This document shows, one piece after another, positions 5,615 to 11,963 of a stretch of 11,963 nucleotides of DNA. Positions within the stretch are counted from its first letter, which is position 1, and each line of letters opens with the position of its first letter. The notes under the pieces were generated by a model. That model was not told where the DNA came from. It did no database searches and saw only the letters and a list, made by a program, of their open reading frames with translations. The stretch is from Bacillota bacterium. GTDB taxonomy: Bacteria > Bacillota > Dehalobacteriia > UBA4068. The stretch lies in NCBI GenBank assembly GCA_030528765.1, contig JAUMYD010000045.1, positions 1 to 11,963 on the forward strand, written 5' to 3'. The position numbers and the translations under genes are program-made.

Positions 5615-6613
5615 ATGTTCGCTGTTGTTTCAGTTCCCGGCTTGACGGCCTTGATCCTGATCATTCTCGCCGTCGTATTCCTGCTGATCGTATTCAGCTT
5701 TGTGCCTATCGGCCTGTGGATCTCTGCCCGTGCGGCCGGTGTGAAAGTCGGTGTTTTTGATCTGATCGGTATGCGCCTGCGCCGCGTTTCCCCGGCTAAG
5801 ATCGTGAATCCACTGATCAAAGCGGAAAAGGCCGGTCTGACGACCCCCGTTTCAAAGCTGGAGGCGCATTATCTGGCCGGCGGTAATGTGGATCGGGTCA
5901 TCAATGCCCTGATTGCCGCAGAGCGGGCCAATATCCCCCTCTCCTTTGAGCGGGCAGCCGCCATTGATCTGGCAGGCCGCAATGTGCTGGAAGCCGTACA
6001 GATGAGCGTCAACCCCAAGGTCATTGAAACGCCGATCGTGGCAGCCATGGCCATTAACGGTATTGAACTGAAGGCCAAGGCCAAGGTCACGGTTCGTGCC
6101 AATATCGATCGATTGGTGGGCGGCGCCGGGGAAGAGACCATCATCGCCCGTGTCGGTGAGGGTATCGTTACCACAGTCGGTTCTTCCGGTACGCATAAAG
6201 AGGTTCTGGAAAACCCGGATCGCATCAGTAAGACCGTTTTGAGCAAGGGGCTGGATGCCGGGACGGCCTTTGAGATCCTTTCCATTGACATCGCCGATAT
6301 CGATGTGGGCCGGAACATCGGTGCTGCGCTGCAGACGGATCAGGCGGAAGCGGACAAGCGCATCGCCCAGGCCAAGGCAGAAGAGCGCCGTGCTATGGCC
6401 GTGGCCAGAGAACAGGAAATGCTGGCTGCCGTGCAGGAAATGCGCGCCAAAGTGGTGGAAGCAGAGGCAGATGTCCCCCGTGCAATGGCAGAGGCCTTCC
6501 GCAATGGGAAGCTGGGTGTGATGGATTATTACAACATGATGAATGTGGTCTCTGATACCAAGATGCGGGAAAGCATCGCCGGGAGCCCCTCATCCCAGAA
6601 CGATAAAAAATAG
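5615..6613 (+). CDS. floA: Flotillin-like protein FloA (SPFH / band 7 family)
   Basis: The 332-residue protein is close to the length of Bacillus FloA (YqfA). An N-terminal hydrophobic hairpin (about 8-38) inserts in the membrane from the cytoplasmic side. The SPFH domain follows (about 40-250), with recognisable stretches such as ARAAGVKVGVFDLIGMRLR, VRANIDRLVGGAGEETIIAR and STGT-like SSGTHKEVLENP. An Ala/Glu-rich coiled coil (about 243-290, QAEADKRIAQAKAEERRAM) comes before a conserved MAEAFRNGKLGVMDYYNM end. Flotillins scaffold functional membrane microdomains that affect membrane fluidity and signalling. The ATG at 5615 was chosen because AAGGAGGA (5601-5608) lies six bases upstream; the GTG at 5609 would sit against that site. 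It is co-directional with the NfeD gene 109 bp upstream, its usual partner. Confidence 0.96.
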   Translation: MFAVVSVPGLTALILIILAVVFLLIVFSFVPIGLWISARAAGVKVGVFDLIGMRLRRVSPAKIVNPLIKAEKAGLTTPVSKLEAHYLAGGNVDRVINALIAAERANIPLSFERAAAIDLAGRNVLEAVQMSVNPKVIETPIVAAMAINGIELKAKAKVTVRANIDRLVGGAGEETIIARVGEGIVTTVGSSGTHKEVLENPDRISKTVLSKGLDAGTAFEILSIDIADIDVGRNIGAALQTDQAEADKRIAQAKAEERRAMAVAREQEMLAAVQEMRAKVVEAEADVPRAMAEAFRNGKLGVMDYYNMMNVVSDTKMRESIAGSPSSQNDKK

Positions 6614-6664
6614 TCACTTCTGCATAGCCGGCTTCGCCCGGTTTTGGAAATGAGGTGGTGAAAA

Positions 6665-7270
6665 ATGGAATCTTTAGTGGTCATTGTGATGATCATTGTG
6701 GCCATTGTGAATGTTGTGAGCAAGAGTAAACAAAAAGCGGAGGCAGCTAAAAAGGCGCAGGATCAGGCAGCTGTCGGCAGAAGCGCAGCTCCCCAGCCTC
6801 AGAGCCGATCCGCTATGGTGGAGGAGCAGCGCCGCCGTGCGGAAGCATATCGCAGGCAGCAGCCCCAGGGTCAGATCTCGCACAACTATGAGACGCCGCC
6901 CTGGAAACGAGTTCCCGCTGAGCCTGCCAATGCTGCTCCTTCCCCGGAAAAACGGTCGGTTCCTGCCGCTGCCACCCCTGTGCCAGAGCAGCGGCCAGCC
7001 TTCGCTGCTGCCGGGAAGCCCGTTCCCCTGCCTGCGGAACAGCTCGTTGTTGTTGTGCCGGAAAGCCCGGTGCGCACTGCACTGCAGGTGGAAAGCCCCT
7101 CCTTGCTGGAGAAGAAGCATGCAGGCAGGAGAGAGCCACCGGAAACTGCTCTGCCGGGAGCTGACTTTCTGCCGAAGGCCAGCTCTGAGGATTGGCGTCG
7201 GGCTCTGGTTCTGGCGGAGATCCTGGCACCGCCGAAAAGCAGACGTGGGCCGGGTTCCCGCTACTTTTAA
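6665..7270 (+). CDS. Small membrane-anchored Ala/Pro-rich hypothetical protein
   Basis: Not recognised as a named family. The 201-residue protein has an N-terminal membrane helix (about 3-19), a charged Lys/Ala/Gln stretch (20-38), and a long low-complexity Pro/Ala/Glu-rich middle that is probably disordered. It ends in a compact segment, DWRRALVLAEILAPPKSRR (about 175-193). This end segment looks conserved, and I recall similar EILGPP endings in Firmicutes proteins near flotillin genes, but that is memory and unchecked. The ATG has GAGGTGGTG (about 6652-6660) upstream. The gene starts 51 bp after floA on the same strand and is closed by a terminator, so it probably belongs to the NfeD-FloA transcription unit and may act at the same membrane sites. 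Codon use is compatible with its neighbours, so it is a real gene rather than a shadow. Confidence 0.8.
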   Translation: MESLVVIVMIIVAIVNVVSKSKQKAEAAKKAQDQAAVGRSAAPQPQSRSAMVEEQRRRAEAYRRQQPQGQISHNYETPPWKRVPAEPANAAPSPEKRSVPAAATPVPEQRPAFAAAGKPVPLPAEQLVVVVPESPVRTALQVESPSLLEKKHAGRREPPETALPGADFLPKASSEDWRRALVLAEILAPPKSRRGPGSRYF

Positions 7271-7279
7271 ACGAATCGC

Positions 7280-7314
7280 AAACGCTTCTGCCAGAAACAG
7301 GTGGAAGCGTTTTG
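7280..7314 (+). terminator. Intrinsic terminator of the NfeD-FloA cluster
   Basis: AAACGCTTC (7280-7288) pairs with GAAGCGTTT (7304-7312); a CC/GG pair lies inside, and TTTT at 7310-7313 ends the stem. It begins 9 bp after the hypothetical gene's stop and separates the cluster from the PFOR promoter. Confidence 0.75.
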
Positions 7315-7410
7315 TACGGAGTCTGTACCTGGTGCTAGTATTCGAAAAAAGGGAAACTTCGTATTGAGCTATAAAATTCTGTTATAAATAGAAAGGCAGG
7401 CTAAAATCTT
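7315..7410. other. Intergenic stretch before the PFOR promoter, no gene seen
   Basis: This AT-richer segment between the terminator and the -35 box shows no ribosome binding site with a plausible frame and no clear repeat. It could hold further upstream regulatory sites for the PFOR gene. Confidence 0.5.
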
Positions 7411-7425
7411 TTGACTATGGTCAAA
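7410..7425. promoter_or_regulatory. Crp/Fnr-like dyad over the PFOR -35 box
   Basis: TTTGAC-TATG-GTCAAA is a perfect 6-4-6 inverted repeat covering the -35 hexamer. Its half-site spacing and TTGAN4-type core match the general TTGA-N6-TCAA pattern bound by Crp/Fnr-family regulators. Its position over the -35 box would favour repression. The assignment is inference; no regulator gene is in the window. Confidence 0.5.
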
Positions 7426-7439
7426 GTATAGTGTATAAT
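7411..7439 (+). promoter_or_regulatory. Strong promoter of the PFOR gene
   Basis: TTGACT (7411-7416), a 17-bp spacer and a perfect TATAAT (7434-7439) give a near-consensus promoter. The start site should lie near 7446, leaving a leader of about 80 bases that is AT-rich with no obvious strong hairpin. TAAGGAGGT at 7507-7515 is the ribosome binding site, 11 bases from the ATG. Confidence 0.88.
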
Positions 7440-7526
7440 TGATAGGAATTCGAGTGTGTTCTTTTTTGTGCATGTTTTTACCTTTAATATATATTGTTAT
7501 AATATCTAAGGAGGTATATCGGAATC

Positions 7527-10500
7527 ATGGCAAAAGTTATGAAGACCATGGACGGTAACAAGGCCGCGGCGTATGTTTCCTACGCTTTTACCGAAGTTGC
7601 GGCAATCTTCCCCATCACCCCCAGCTCTCCTATGGCAGAGTATGTGGATGAATGGGCTTCTCAGGACAAAAAGAATATTTTCGGGCGCCCGGTTCGCGTC
7701 ATGGAGATGCAGTCTGAAGCCGGTGCTGCCGGTGCGGTTCACGGCTCTTTGTCAGCGGGCAGCTTCACCACCACCTACACCGCTTCTCAGGGCTTGCTGT
7801 TGATGATCCCCAATATGTATAAGATGGCCGGCGAGCTTCTGCCCGGTGTCATTCATGTTTCTGCCCGTTCTCTGGCTACCCATGCTCTGAACATTTTCGG
7901 CGATCACAGTGACGTTCTGGCCTGCGCTCACACCGGTTACGCCATGCTCTGCTCCAATTCCGTGCAGGAAGTTATGGATCTGGCCGGCGTTGCCCACCTG
8001 GCTGCCATCAAATCCCGCGTACCCTTCCTCCACTTCTTCGATGGCTTCCGCACCAGCCATGAGCAGCAGAAGATCGAAGTGATGGATTATGATGAGCTGG
8101 CAAAGCTGGTCGATCAGGATGCTGTCAAGCAGTTCCGGGACAGCGCACTGAACCCCGAACACCCCGTGGTTCGCGGCACCAACCAGAACCCCGACATCTT
8201 CTTCCAGGCTCGTGAAGCTGCGGCTCCCTTCCATAAAGCCGTTCCGGATATCGTTGCCGACTACCTGAAAGAGATCAGCGCCATCACCGGCCGTGATTAT
8301 CAGCTCTTCAATTACTACGGTGCCCCCGATGCCACGGATGTCATCATCGCCATGGGCTCCGTCTGCGACACCGCTGAAGGCGTTGTGGATAAGCTGAACA
8401 AAGAAGGCCGCAAAGTCGGTCTGCTGAAAGTTCATCTCTATCGTCCTTTCGCCACCGATTATTTCCTGAAGGCTCTGCCCGAAACCGTGAAGCGCATCGC
8501 CGTTCTGGATCGTGTCAAGACCCCCGGCGCCCCCGCTGAACCCCTCTTCCTGGATGTTCAGGATGCCTTCTTCGGCAAGGCCAACGCGCCCCTTATCATC
8601 GGCGGACGCTATGGCCTGGGCAGCAAGGATACCATCCCCGCCGACATCGTTGCTGCTTTTGATAACCTGGCTGCTGCTGAACCGAAAGATGGCTTCACCC
8701 TCAGCATCAATGACGATGTGAGCTTCACCTCTCTGCCCCGCGGCGAGATCGTGGATATGCTGCCTGCCGGCACCATCCAGTGTAAATTCTGGGGCCTGGG
8801 TTCTGACGGTACCGTCGGCGCCAACAAACAGGCTGTTGACATCATCGGCTCCTATACCGATATGTATGCACAGGCTTACTTTGATTACGATTCCAAGAAA
8901 TCCGGTGGCCGTACCCTGTCCCACCTGCGCTTCGGTAATGAAGTCATCAAAGCCCCCTATCTCATCAACCAGGCTGACTTCATCTCCTGCTCCAACCAGA
9001 GCTATACCAACACCTATGATCTGCTGGATGGCCTGAAGAAGGGCGGCACCTTCCTGCTGAATACCAGCATGAGCCAGGAAGAGCTGGCTGAAAAGCTGCC
9101 CGCTTCCATGAAGCGCACCCTGGCCGAAAAAGAAGCTAAATTCTACATCATTGATGCTGTCAGCATCGCAAAAGAGCTGGGCCTGGGCAATCGTACCAAT
9201 ATGGTCATGCAGGCTGCCTTCTTCAAACTCACCGGCGTGATCCCGGAAGATATGGCCGTGAAAGCCCTCTATGACAGCATTGAGCGCGCCTATGGCAAGA
9301 AGGGCGAAAGCATCGTAAAGATGAATAAGGATGCGGTGGATGCCGGCATGAATGCCTTTAGCCAGTTTGAAGTTCCTGCGGATTGGAAAAATGCGCAGGC
9401 TGAAGAAACTGCTTGTGCTGATGAACCCGCATTCGTCAAGGAAATTCTCCGTCCCATGGCTGCCAATCAGGGCGATCAGCTGCCTGTTTCCGCTTTCGTG
9501 GGCCGTGAAGACGGCACCTTCCCGGTAGGCGGCTCCAAATATGAAAAACGCGGCGTTGCGCCCTTCGTTCCCGCTTGGGATCCCAGCAAGTGCATCCAGT
9601 GCAACCAGTGCTCTCTGGTTTGCCCCCACGCTGCCATTCGCCCCATGCTGCTGAATGAAGCCGAGCAGGCTGCTGCTCCCGAAGGCTTCACCAGCATCAA
9701 GGCCAACGGTAAGGATTTCGCCGGCATGAGCTTCCGCATGCAGGTCAGCCCTCTGGATTGCCAGGGCTGCGGCTCCTGCGTTGTGGTCTGCCCCGCTAAA
9801 GAAAAGGCTCTGGCCATGGTTCCCATCGCCAGCCAGGATGCAGAGGTCGCAAACTGGGAATACGCCATGACGCTCTCCGACAAGGGCGAAGCCATCGAAG
9901 CCAGCAACGTGAAGAACAGCCAGTTCAAACGCCCGCTCTTCGAATTCTCCGGTGCCTGCGCAGGCTGCGGCGAAACTCCCTATGCCAAGCTGCTGACCCA
10001 GCTCTACGGTGATCGTATGATGATCGCCAATGCCACCGGCTGCTCCTCCATCTGGGGCGCTGCCGTTCCGGCTATGCCTTACTGCACCAATGCCAAGGGC
10101 CGCGGCCCCGCCTGGAGCAACTCCCTCTTTGAAGACTGCGCCGAATTCGGTTTCGGTATGTTCCTGGGCGCCACCGAGCAGCGTGAACAGCTGAAAGCTA
10201 TGGTGGAAGAGCTGGTCGCACATTGCGATGAAACTTCCGGCTGTGCCTCCGGTGCCAAGGAAGATGATCTGGCTGCGCTGCTGAAGGAATGGCTGGCCAA
10301 TTACAGCAACGGCGATGCGACCAAGGCTCTGGCTGAAAAGATCATCCCCCTGCTGGAAGCTGCCAAATGCCCCAAATTCCAGGATCTGCTGAAGAAGAAG
10401 GACCACTTCGTGAAGAAATCCTTCTGGGCCTTCGGCGGCGACGGTTGGGCCTATGACATCGGTTACGGCGGTCTGGATCATGTCCTGGCTTCCGGCGAAG

Positions 10501-11063
10501 ATATCAACATCATCGTATTCGATACGGAAGTTTACTCCAATACCGGCGGCCAGAGCTCCAAAGCTACCCCCACCGCAGCAATCGCCAAATTTGCTGCCTC
10601 CGGTAAGAAGACCAAGAAGAAAGATCTGGGTATGATGGCCATGAGTTATGGCTATGTATACGTTGCACAGATCGCTATGGGCGCTGATATGGCACAGACC
10701 CTGAAAGCGATCAAGGAAGCCGAAGCGTATCCTGGCCCCTCCCTCATCATTGCATACGCCACCTGCATCAACCATGGCGTCAAGGCCGGCATGAACAATG
10801 CTATGACCGAGATGAAGGATGCCGTCAACTGCGGCTACTGGCATCTGTATCGCTTCAACCCGCAGCTGAAGGAAGAAGGCAAGAATCCCTTCACTCTGGA
10901 CAGCAAAACTCCCAGCGGCAATTTCCGTGATTTCCTGATGGGCGAAGTTCGCTACAACTCCCTGGCCCGTATGTATCCGGAACAGGCAGAGCTGCTCTTT
11001 GCCAAGACCGAACAGGATGCCAAGGATCGCCTGGCAACCTATGAACGTCTGGCCAGAGACTAA
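7527..11063 (+). CDS. nifJ: Pyruvate:ferredoxin (flavodoxin) oxidoreductase, single-chain homodimer type
   Basis: The 1178-residue protein is full length for one-chain PFOR. It oxidises pyruvate with CoA to acetyl-CoA and CO2 and reduces ferredoxin or flavodoxin in the cytoplasm, a core reaction of anaerobic metabolism. In order: pyruvate/thiamine pyrimidine domain (PITPSSPMAEYVDEWA near residue 28), transketolase-like domain (about 260-400), gamma domain (about 415-630), EKR-type linker, two ferredoxin [4Fe-4S] motifs (Cys689-692-695-699 and Cys745-748-751-755), and the thiamine diphosphate domain. That last domain has the proximal cluster ligands Cys811, Cys814 and Cys1080, GDGWAYDIG (Asp972) and NTGGQ (Asn1005). 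All key residues are present. Its codons avoid TTA, CTA and TCA and favour C endings, as in highly expressed genes. It is monocistronic with its own strong promoter and terminator. It could also be named por or pfor. Confidence 0.98.
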   Translation: MAKVMKTMDGNKAAAYVSYAFTEVAAIFPITPSSPMAEYVDEWASQDKKNIFGRPVRVMEMQSEAGAAGAVHGSLSAGSFTTTYTASQGLLLMIPNMYKMAGELLPGVIHVSARSLATHALNIFGDHSDVLACAHTGYAMLCSNSVQEVMDLAGVAHLAAIKSRVPFLHFFDGFRTSHEQQKIEVMDYDELAKLVDQDAVKQFRDSALNPEHPVVRGTNQNPDIFFQAREAAAPFHKAVPDIVADYLKEISAITGRDYQLFNYYGAPDATDVIIAMGSVCDTAEGVVDKLNKEGRKVGLLKVHLYRPFATDYFLKALPETVKRIAVLDRVKTPGAPAEPLFLDVQDAFFGKANAPLIIGGRYGLGSKDTIPADIVAAFDNLAAAEPKDGFTLSINDDVSFTSLPRGEIVDMLPAGTIQCKFWGLGSDGTVGANKQAVDIIGSYTDMYAQAYFDYDSKKSGGRTLSHLRFGNEVIKAPYLINQADFISCSNQSYTNTYDLLDGLKKGGTFLLNTSMSQEELAEKLPASMKRTLAEKEAKFYIIDAVSIAKELGLGNRTNMVMQAAFFKLTGVIPEDMAVKALYDSIERAYGKKGESIVKMNKDAVDAGMNAFSQFEVPADWKNAQAEETACADEPAFVKEILRPMAANQGDQLPVSAFVGREDGTFPVGGSKYEKRGVAPFVPAWDPSKCIQCNQCSLVCPHAAIRPMLLNEAEQAAAPEGFTSIKANGKDFAGMSFRMQVSPLDCQGCGSCVVVCPAKEKALAMVPIASQDAEVANWEYAMTLSDKGEAIEASNVKNSQFKRPLFEFSGACAGCGETPYAKLLTQLYGDRMMIANATGCSSIWGAAVPAMPYCTNAKGRGPAWSNSLFEDCAEFGFGMFLGATEQREQLKAMVEELVAHCDETSGCASGAKEDDLAALLKEWLANYSNGDATKALAEKIIPLLEAAKCPKFQDLLKKKDHFVKKSFWAFGGDGWAYDIGYGGLDHVLASGEDINIIVFDTEVYSNTGGQSSKATPTAAIAKFAASGKKTKKKDLGMMAMSYGYVYVAQIAMGADMAQTLKAIKEAEAYPGPSLIIAYATCINHGVKAGMNNAMTEMKDAVNCGYWHLYRFNPQLKEEGKNPFTLDSKTPSGNFRDFLMGEVRYNSLARMYPEQAELLFAKTEQDAKDRLATYERLARD

Positions 11064-11096
11064 ATTTGAACCAAGATCAAAAAATGCACTACGCAT

Positions 11097-11134
11097 AAAA
11101 GCAGGGCAGGTAAAATTACCTGCCCTGCTTTTTT
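11097..11134 (+). terminator. Very strong terminator of the PFOR gene
   Basis: GCAGGGCAGGTAA (11101-11113) and its exact reverse complement (11116-11128) enclose two bases. AAAA precedes the stem and TTTTTT (11129-11134) follows it. The stem is nearly palindromic and could also stop minus-strand transcription. Confidence 0.95.
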
Positions 11135-11144
11135 CATAAAAACC

Positions 11145-11173
11145 TTTACAAGAAGCATAATTATGCATATAAT
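11145..11173 (+). promoter_or_regulatory. Promoter of the CBS-ACT gene
   Basis: TTTACA (11145-11150), 17 bp, then TATAAT (11168-11173). Transcription should start near 11180, downstream of the ATG at 11163, which excludes that ATG as the protein start and leaves a leader of about 75 bases. Confidence 0.85.
11155..11166. promoter_or_regulatory. 12-bp palindrome in the CBS-ACT promoter spacer
   Basis: GCATAATTATGC is a perfect palindrome between the -35 and -10 boxes, where a bound protein would block RNA polymerase. It may be an operator; its AT-rich core means chance is possible. Confidence 0.4.
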
Positions 11174-11255
11174 AATAAATATAGGGGAAGTCTTTTGCCG
11201 GGCTTTCGTGATTTCCTTTCCCCGCGCATTCAAGCAGATTGAGGAGGAGCTTTTC

Positions 11256-11933
11256 ATGTTGGTCAAGGATAAAATGAAGAAATCCCCTGTTACCGTCGGG
11301 AAGAAGGAGACCCTGGTTTCCGCAGCCCGGCTCATGCATGAGAAAAATGTCCGGCATCTTCCGATCATGGATGATGGCCGTCTGCTTGGCGTACTTTCCT
11401 TTACGGATATTATGCGGGCCATGCCTTCCAATGTGAGCAATCTGGAGGAGCAGGAGGCCAATTCGCTCTTCAATTCTGTGCGGATCCAGGATGCGCTGCC
11501 GGAGCGGCAGAAGCTCATCACCGTGAAGGAGGATACCTGTATCGAGGAGGCAGCCCTGATCATGCGTTCCTATAAGATCAGCTGCCTGCCGGTGCTGGAT
11601 CCCCAGGGAAAGCTGGTGGGGCTTTTCACGGAGAATGATATTTTTGATTCCGTGATCGACCTTCTGGGCGTTCGTTCCTGCGGCAGCCGCATTTCCATCA
11701 ATATCGGCGGAGAGCCGGGCATCATCGCGGAGATCACCAGCATCATTAAATCCTTCAATGCCAATATCACCAAGATCGGCATGATCCCCCGGGATGACAG
11801 CCATTACCGGGTCATTATTCGCCTGCAGGCAGAGGATCTGCAGGCAGTGCTGGATGCTCTGACGGCCCGGGGCTATCAGGCAGAGGCACTGGCAGATGCC
11901 AGAAAACCCTTTTCCACCAGCAGCCCCAAGTAA
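11256..11933 (+). CDS. CBS-CBS-ACT domain protein (AcuB-like)
   Basis: The 225-residue protein has two CBS domains (about 6-56 and 77-137), each with the typical VRHLPIMD.GRLLGVLSFTDI or ISCLPVLD.GKLVGLFTENDI pattern. A C-terminal ACT-like domain follows (about 145-215), starting ISINIGGEPGIIAEITSII. This CBS-CBS-ACT order is that of AcuB, named from acetoin use in Bacillus but of unclear biochemical function. CBS pairs usually bind adenosine nucleotides and ACT domains bind amino acids or other small ligands, so a cytoplasmic sensor or regulator is likely. ATG 11256 was chosen because GAGGAGG (11241-11247) lies eight bases upstream and the promoter TATAAT lies at 11168-11173; an earlier in-frame ATG at 11163 falls inside the promoter. 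It follows PFOR but has independent transcription. A role tied to energy or acetyl-CoA status is only inference. Confidence 0.9.
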   Translation: MLVKDKMKKSPVTVGKKETLVSAARLMHEKNVRHLPIMDDGRLLGVLSFTDIMRAMPSNVSNLEEQEANSLFNSVRIQDALPERQKLITVKEDTCIEEAALIMRSYKISCLPVLDPQGKLVGLFTENDIFDSVIDLLGVRSCGSRISINIGGEPGIIAEITSIIKSFNANITKIGMIPRDDSHYRVIIRLQAEDLQAVLDALTARGYQAEALADARKPFSTSSPK

Positions 11934-11963
11934 GCGAGAGGAAGATTTTGGGGAAATAAAAAA

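Noticed and set aside
6624..6641. Short CCGG/CCGG hairpin between floA and the next gene as a terminator
   Set aside because: The stem is only four to six pairs with a short T-run; it is too weak to end transcription and the next gene likely shares the mRNA.
6837..7367. Plus-strand open frame overlapping the Ala/Pro-rich gene
   Set aside because: It is a +1 shadow of a GC-rich gene, has no ribosome binding site and runs through the terminator at 7280-7314.
7475..7503. Second PFOR promoter with TATAAT at 7498-7503
   Set aside because: Transcription would begin inside the ribosome binding site at 7507-7515, so the message could not be translated properly.
11163..11255. N-terminal extension of the CBS-ACT protein from the ATG at 11163
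   Set aside because: This ATG lies between the -35 and -10 boxes of a near-consensus promoter, has no ribosome binding site, and the added residues do not resemble a CBS protein; ATG 11256 has GAGGAGG.
7752..11804. A 1350-codon open frame on the minus strand opposite PFOR and the CBS-ACT gene
   Set aside because: It is in codon register with the plus-strand genes. Its stops would need TTA, CTA or TCA codons in the sense genes, and these rare codons are absent. The product is Gly/His/Ile-rich with no recognisable domain, and it crosses a terminator and a promoter.

Overview
The window looks like chromosomal DNA from an anaerobic Bacillota. The evidence is strong AGGAGG-type ribosome binding sites, TTGACA/TATAAT promoters, a one-chain pyruvate:ferredoxin oxidoreductase, an NfeD-FloA pair, ribosomal protein S21, and moderately GC-rich, C-ending codons. 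A Negativicutes origin (for example Acidaminococcaceae) is a guess from gene content and cannot be settled here. There are no tRNA or rRNA genes, insertion sequences, CRISPR arrays or phage genes. It reads as ordinary core genome with a few unusual regulatory and gene-end features.

Layout. (1) Positions 2-2149 and on: the 3' part of a membrane-anchored HtrA/DegP-type serine protease, a perfect 15-bp dyad, then a promoter-driven OmpR-type response regulator overlapping a HAMP-containing sensor histidine kinase. (2) Positions 3727-4530: convergent terminators, then rpsU (S21, not listed as an ORF because it is short and starts with GTG) and a HIT-family hydrolase on the minus strand, each with its own promoter. 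(3) Positions 4690-7270: a plus-strand cluster of short NfeD, FloA (flotillin-like) and a small membrane-anchored Pro/Ala-rich protein, closed by a terminator. (4) Positions 7411-11134: a strongly promoted PFOR gene with a Crp/Fnr-like dyad over its -35 box and a very strong terminator. (5) Positions 11145-11933: a CBS-CBS-ACT (AcuB-like) protein under its own promoter, which has a 12-bp palindrome in its spacer.

The likely themes are envelope quality control (HtrA plus a two-component pair, reminiscent of CssRS-HtrA), membrane organisation (NfeD/FloA) and central anaerobic carbon metabolism (PFOR, possibly a nucleotide-sensing CBS protein).

The most notable observation is that the histidine kinase frame has no stop codon before a very strong intrinsic terminator. 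It stays open through that terminator and into the antisense strand of rpsU, so the main mRNA may be non-stop. Other points worth checking are the rpsU leader with a possible anti-Shine-Dalgarno element, the dyads at the PFOR and CBS promoters, and the NfeD that lacks its usual protease domain. No clearly new multi-gene system was found.
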